This document shows positions 61,519 through 64,000 of a stretch of 64,000 nt of DNA, one piece after another. The notes under the pieces are model-generated. The model did no database searches. It worked only from the letters and a program-made list of their open reading frames with translations, and was not told the DNA's origin. This stretch comes from Burkholderiaceae bacterium. GTDB taxonomy: Bacteria > Pseudomonadota > Gammaproteobacteria > Burkholderiales > Burkholderiaceae_D. The translations under genes were made by a program, and so were the position numbers. Positions within the stretch are counted from its first letter, which is position 1; every line of letters starts with the position of its first letter. The stretch is from assembly GCA_031291325.1 (NCBI GenBank), contig JARLJG010000066.1, positions 28,208 to 92,207 of the forward strand, in the 5' to 3' direction.

Positions 61519-61519
61519 T

Positions 61520-62638
61520 GTGAGCGGGCTGCCGGCGATCCCACTGTTCAAGGTATTCATGCCGGAGCGCGCGCCCGCGCTGCTGGCGCCGGTGCTGGCA
61601 AGCGGACGCCTGGCTTGCGGGCCGCAAGTGGCCGCCTTTGAAGCGCAATGTGCGGCCTGGCTCGGCGCAGTCGACGCGGTCGCCTTGAACGATTCTTCGT
61701 CGGCCTTGACGCTGTCCATGTATCTTGCGGGCGTGCGGCCCGGCGACGAAGTGATCGTGCCGTCTTTAGCCTGTTCCGCGACGGTGATGCCGATTGCCAA
61801 CCTGTTTGCCCGTCCAGTCTGGTGTGATGTCGATGCAGCGACCGGCATGCCCAATGCCGAACATGTCGCCGGCCTGATCTCGGAGAAGACCAAAGCGATC
61901 TTGATTTACCATTGGTCGGGCGACGTAGCGCAGCTCGAAGCGACGCTCGCCCTGGCCAAGCAGCATGACCTCAAGGTGATTGAGGAGGCGAGTGAAGCGT
62001 TCGGCGCCGAAAGCGGCGGCAGGCGCTTGGGCGGCGTCGCCGATTACACGGTTTACTCCTTCTACGCCACTAAACATATCAATACCGGCGAAGGTGCTTT
62101 GTTGTTGACGGCCGACCGTGCAGAGCTGGCGCTTGCGCGGCGCTTGCGCCGTTTCGGCATCGATCCGGGCACCTTGCGCTTGGCCAACGGCGACCTCAAT
62201 CCGCACTTCGACGTGCCGTTGGCCGGCTTCAACATGCCGATGAACGAGATTGCCGCCACCATCGGCCTGGCGGCCTTGCCGGAGGCGGACGGCATCGTCG
62301 CCCGTCATCGCGGCAACGGGCATCGCTACGAGTTGGCATTGGCGAATGTGGCGGGGGTGCGCCTGCTTGAACGCGGCGCGCACACCGAGTCCGCCTATTG
62401 GACCTACTCGATGCTGGCCGAACGGCGCGACGATTTGATCCGCAAGTTGAACAGCCACGGCATTGGCGCGCAACGTTTGCATTTACGTAATGATGGCTTT
62501 AGCTGCTTTGGGGGCAAAGCGCTTGTGTTACCCGGCACCGAGGTGTTCGATTCGCACAACATCAGCATCCCCTGCGGATGGTGGATAGGCGAACAAGAGC
62601 AGGAGCGTGTGGTACAGTGCATCAAAGACGGTTGGTAG
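61520..62638 (+). CDS. DegT/DnrJ/EryC1-family sugar aminotransferase (second copy)
   Basis: Tandem paralogue of the preceding enzyme. A GTG at 61520 (MSGLPAIPLFKVFMPER), with AAGGA upstream and one base after the previous stop codon, is preferred over the track ATG at 61496; this gives 372 residues. Family motifs include NDSSSALTLSMYLAGVRPGDEVIV and the PLP lysine in YSFYATKHINTGEGALLL. A less usual IEEASEAFGAESGGRRLGG stands where the first copy has EDAAHAMG. The two may act at different sugar positions or on different substrates (inference). Confidence 0.88.
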   Translation: MSGLPAIPLFKVFMPERAPALLAPVLASGRLACGPQVAAFEAQCAAWLGAVDAVALNDSSSALTLSMYLAGVRPGDEVIVPSLACSATVMPIANLFARPVWCDVDAATGMPNAEHVAGLISEKTKAILIYHWSGDVAQLEATLALAKQHDLKVIEEASEAFGAESGGRRLGGVADYTVYSFYATKHINTGEGALLLTADRAELALARRLRRFGIDPGTLRLANGDLNPHFDVPLAGFNMPMNEIAATIGLAALPEADGIVARHRGNGHRYELALANVAGVRLLERGAHTESAYWTYSMLAERRDDLIRKLNSHGIGAQRLHLRNDGFSCFGGKALVLPGTEVFDSHNISIPCGWWIGEQEQERVVQCIKDGW

Positions 62639-62665
62639 CGACCCCCTATTTTCAACGGCATCCAT

Positions 62666-63568
62666 ATGACGATAAGCCATCGCGCAGCGCAACCGGCAGA
62701 CCTCGAACGCTTGGGTCCGATGCTCGACAATGAATTCATCTTCGGCAAGGGACGGAAAACGTCGTTTGCGCAGCGTTATCCGTCGACTTTCTGCGCAGCC
62801 AATGTCGGCAACATCTTTGTGGCCGAAGAAAACGGTCAAATCGTTGCCGCATTCTTATGCAAACGGTTTGAGTGGCACCAACCCGACCGGAATTGGCCGG
62901 GCGCGATGGTGGGCGCGGTGTACGCCGATCCAAAAAGGCGCGGCGAAGGCTTGGGCAGCGCATTGCTGAAATGGGGCCTGCAAGCGCTGCAGGCCGCTGG
63001 CGCAGAGTTCGCGGTCTTGTGGACTACGCAGCCCGATTTCTATGGACGCCTGGGTTGGAGCAGCGCCGACATTGGCATGTTCGGCAATTGCGGTTCCGGG
63101 ACTGGCAGCGGCGCTGCGCTCGATTCGGTCAGGGTCTTGCCGCTGGCTTTGTGCAACGAGCGCGAAGTCGACGATATCCGTGTCCAATGCCTCGATGAAT
63201 ATGTCTGCCGGCAATCGCTCGACTATGCGCAACAGCCGATCCCGGCGGAAAACGTCGATATTTTGCTATGGACCGAAGATGGCGAGGCGCCCAGCTACGC
63301 ATTGCTGGGACGTGTCGGCGGCACCGGGATTTTGTACGAGATGGTTGGCAGCGAAAGCGGCTTCGCCGACCTGTGGGAGAGCGTACGCCTGCGCCACAAG
63401 AAAATCGTGATTAACGATAGCGCCGACAGCGCATCTTATCGCTGGCTGGCGCAACATACCGATATCGTTTGGGAGAGCAAAAAACTGGCGATGTGGTTGC
63501 CGCTTTCTGCCGAGATCGACATCTCAACGATGTCGCAATGGTATATTCCTTACTTCGACCGGATTTGA
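62666..63568 (+). CDS. GNAT-family N-acetyltransferase
   Basis: A 300-residue protein with an N-terminal GNAT domain. The acetyl-CoA motif A reads VGAVYADPKRRGEGLGSALLKWGL, followed by FAVLWTTQPDFYGRLGW. The C-terminal ~150 residues form an unassigned second part, somewhat like Eis-type acetyltransferases. It is 27 bp after the aminotransferase in the same direction. It may N-acetylate the amino sugar made by the upstream enzymes, as in bacterial sialic-acid-like pathways (inference). Confidence 0.8.
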   Translation: MTISHRAAQPADLERLGPMLDNEFIFGKGRKTSFAQRYPSTFCAANVGNIFVAEENGQIVAAFLCKRFEWHQPDRNWPGAMVGAVYADPKRRGEGLGSALLKWGLQALQAAGAEFAVLWTTQPDFYGRLGWSSADIGMFGNCGSGTGSGAALDSVRVLPLALCNEREVDDIRVQCLDEYVCRQSLDYAQQPIPAENVDILLWTEDGEAPSYALLGRVGGTGILYEMVGSESGFADLWESVRLRHKKIVINDSADSASYRWLAQHTDIVWESKKLAMWLPLSAEIDISTMSQWYIPYFDRI

Positions 63569-63859
63569 TCCGAATGGCGCTTACTTAGGCGATAGATATA
63601 GATGTGATGTGGAAAAGCGCAGCGCCTTCCACCATCTGCGGTTCAAATATCGCGTATGCGCGTCAAGCGACGAAGCTGTGCGAACCGCGAAACGCTGCAA
63701 TGTGTCTTGGCGATGGCCTGCGCAGCGCAATCGCAAATGGTGGAAGGCGCTGCGCTTTTCCACCCAGATGGCGGCGCTTGTAACATGCCTGTATTGTCAA
63801 CACAGCGATAATACAGACACTATGCGCTTAAGTAAGCGCCATTCGGATTTATTCCTTTT
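63569..63859. repeat. Nested inverted repeats next to the IS element
   Basis: Outer arms ATCCGAATGGCGCTTACTTA (near 63569) and its inverse (near 63826-63848) enclose inner arms GTGGAAAAGCGCAGCGCCTT... (near 63608-63639) and their inverse (near 63737-63768, one mismatch in 32). The inner unit looks REP/REPIN-like. The similar short ORFs starting MEKRSAFHHLR on both strands are translations of the palindrome, not genes. Confidence 0.75.
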
Positions 63860-63869
63860 TAGAGCCTGT

Positions 63870-64000
63870 TTACGATCTCTTCAATAGCAGAGCCAAAAAC
63901 GCCAATGAAACAAACTGCAAGCTGGTATTGAGCTTTCGTTCGCAGTTTTTCCATAACCGCCGACATTTTTCGAGCCATGCGAAAGAACGCTCTACCACCC
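63870..64000 (-). mobile_element. 3' end of an IS5-family transposase (partial, runs off the window)
   Basis: The minus strand reads VVERSFAWLEKCRRLWKNCER and ends LLLKRS before a TAA at 63872-63870. This is the typical C-terminal end of IS5-family (IS427-like group) transposases, with the catalytic Glu in VVERSFAW. The frame is open to the window edge. AGAGCCTGTTTACGATCT beginning at 63861 may be the IS terminal inverted repeat. The ORF is too short for the track. The insertion may break or border the glycan gene set. Confidence 0.8.

Noticed and set aside
63581-63887. Two short ORFs on opposite strands both starting MEKRSAFHHLR
   Set aside because: Their similarity comes from translating the two arms of one inverted repeat, not from coding function.
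1-64000. CRISPR arrays, tRNA or rRNA genes
   Set aside because: No regularly spaced direct repeats, cloverleaf patterns or rRNA-like segments were noticed on either strand.

Overview
The window is almost entirely one flagellar and chemotaxis supercluster. The organism is very probably a betaproteobacterium of the Burkholderiales, perhaps close to Oxalobacteraceae such as Herminiimonas or Collimonas. This placement is inferred from the FlhDC master regulator, the che gene order ending in CheD/CheB/CheY/CheZ, the FlhB-FlhA-FlhF-FlhG-FliA block, two stator pairs and the generally GC-rich coding DNA. No rRNA, tRNA or CRISPR array was seen.

Layout, left to right. (1) The 3' end of an unrelated gene (2-409). 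(2) An AT-rich 620-bp region with two FliA (sigma-28)-type promoters, then flhD-flhC. (3) A membrane-anchored SAM methyltransferase, then motA and motB. (4) The chemotaxis operon: a CheZ-like protein, cheY1, cheA, cheW, an MCP, cheR, cheD, cheB, cheY2, cheZ and a degenerate EAL-HDOD protein, closed by a strong terminator at 16.4 kb. (5) flhB-flhA-flhF-flhG-fliA-motC, an AT-richer OLD-type ATPase/TOPRIM nuclease gene that looks inserted, then motD. (6) flgN-flgM-flgA leftward and flgBCDEFGHIJKL rightward (rod, hook, rings, junction). (7) Leftward fliR-fliQ-fliP-fliO-fliN-fliM-fliL (export gate and C-ring), then leftward fliK-fliJ-fliI-fliH-fliG-fliF (export ATPase and MS-ring), with fliE divergent. 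(8) Leftward ycgR (c-di-GMP brake), fhlB, a second fliK-like gene, fliT, fliS, fliD, flaG and fliC. (9) Rightward nucleotide-sugar genes: a CapE/PseB-like SDR, two tandem DegT aminotransferases and a GNAT. These are probably for flagellin or surface glycan modification. (10) Inverted repeats and the 3' end of an IS5-family transposase at the right edge.

Regulation. Six sites fit TAAAGTTT-N11-GCCGATAA with exactly 11-bp spacers. Four precede expected late genes (flgM, flgK, fliD, fliC). Two precede flhD itself, which suggests that FliA feeds back on the master regulator. FlgM (anti-FliA), FlgN, FliT and FliS complete the checkpoint circuit. Two stators (MotAB, MotCD), YcgR and two CheZ-like phosphatases suggest layered control of motor output.

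The most unusual items are the sigma-28 promoters on flhDC; the OLD nuclease gene between motC and motD; the FlhG with a lost P-loop lysine but an intact FlhF-activating motif; the second CheZ-like protein; a 120-bp MITE-like repeat present three times in flagellar intergenic regions; and a short ORF inside an inverted-repeat element between fliP and fliQ.
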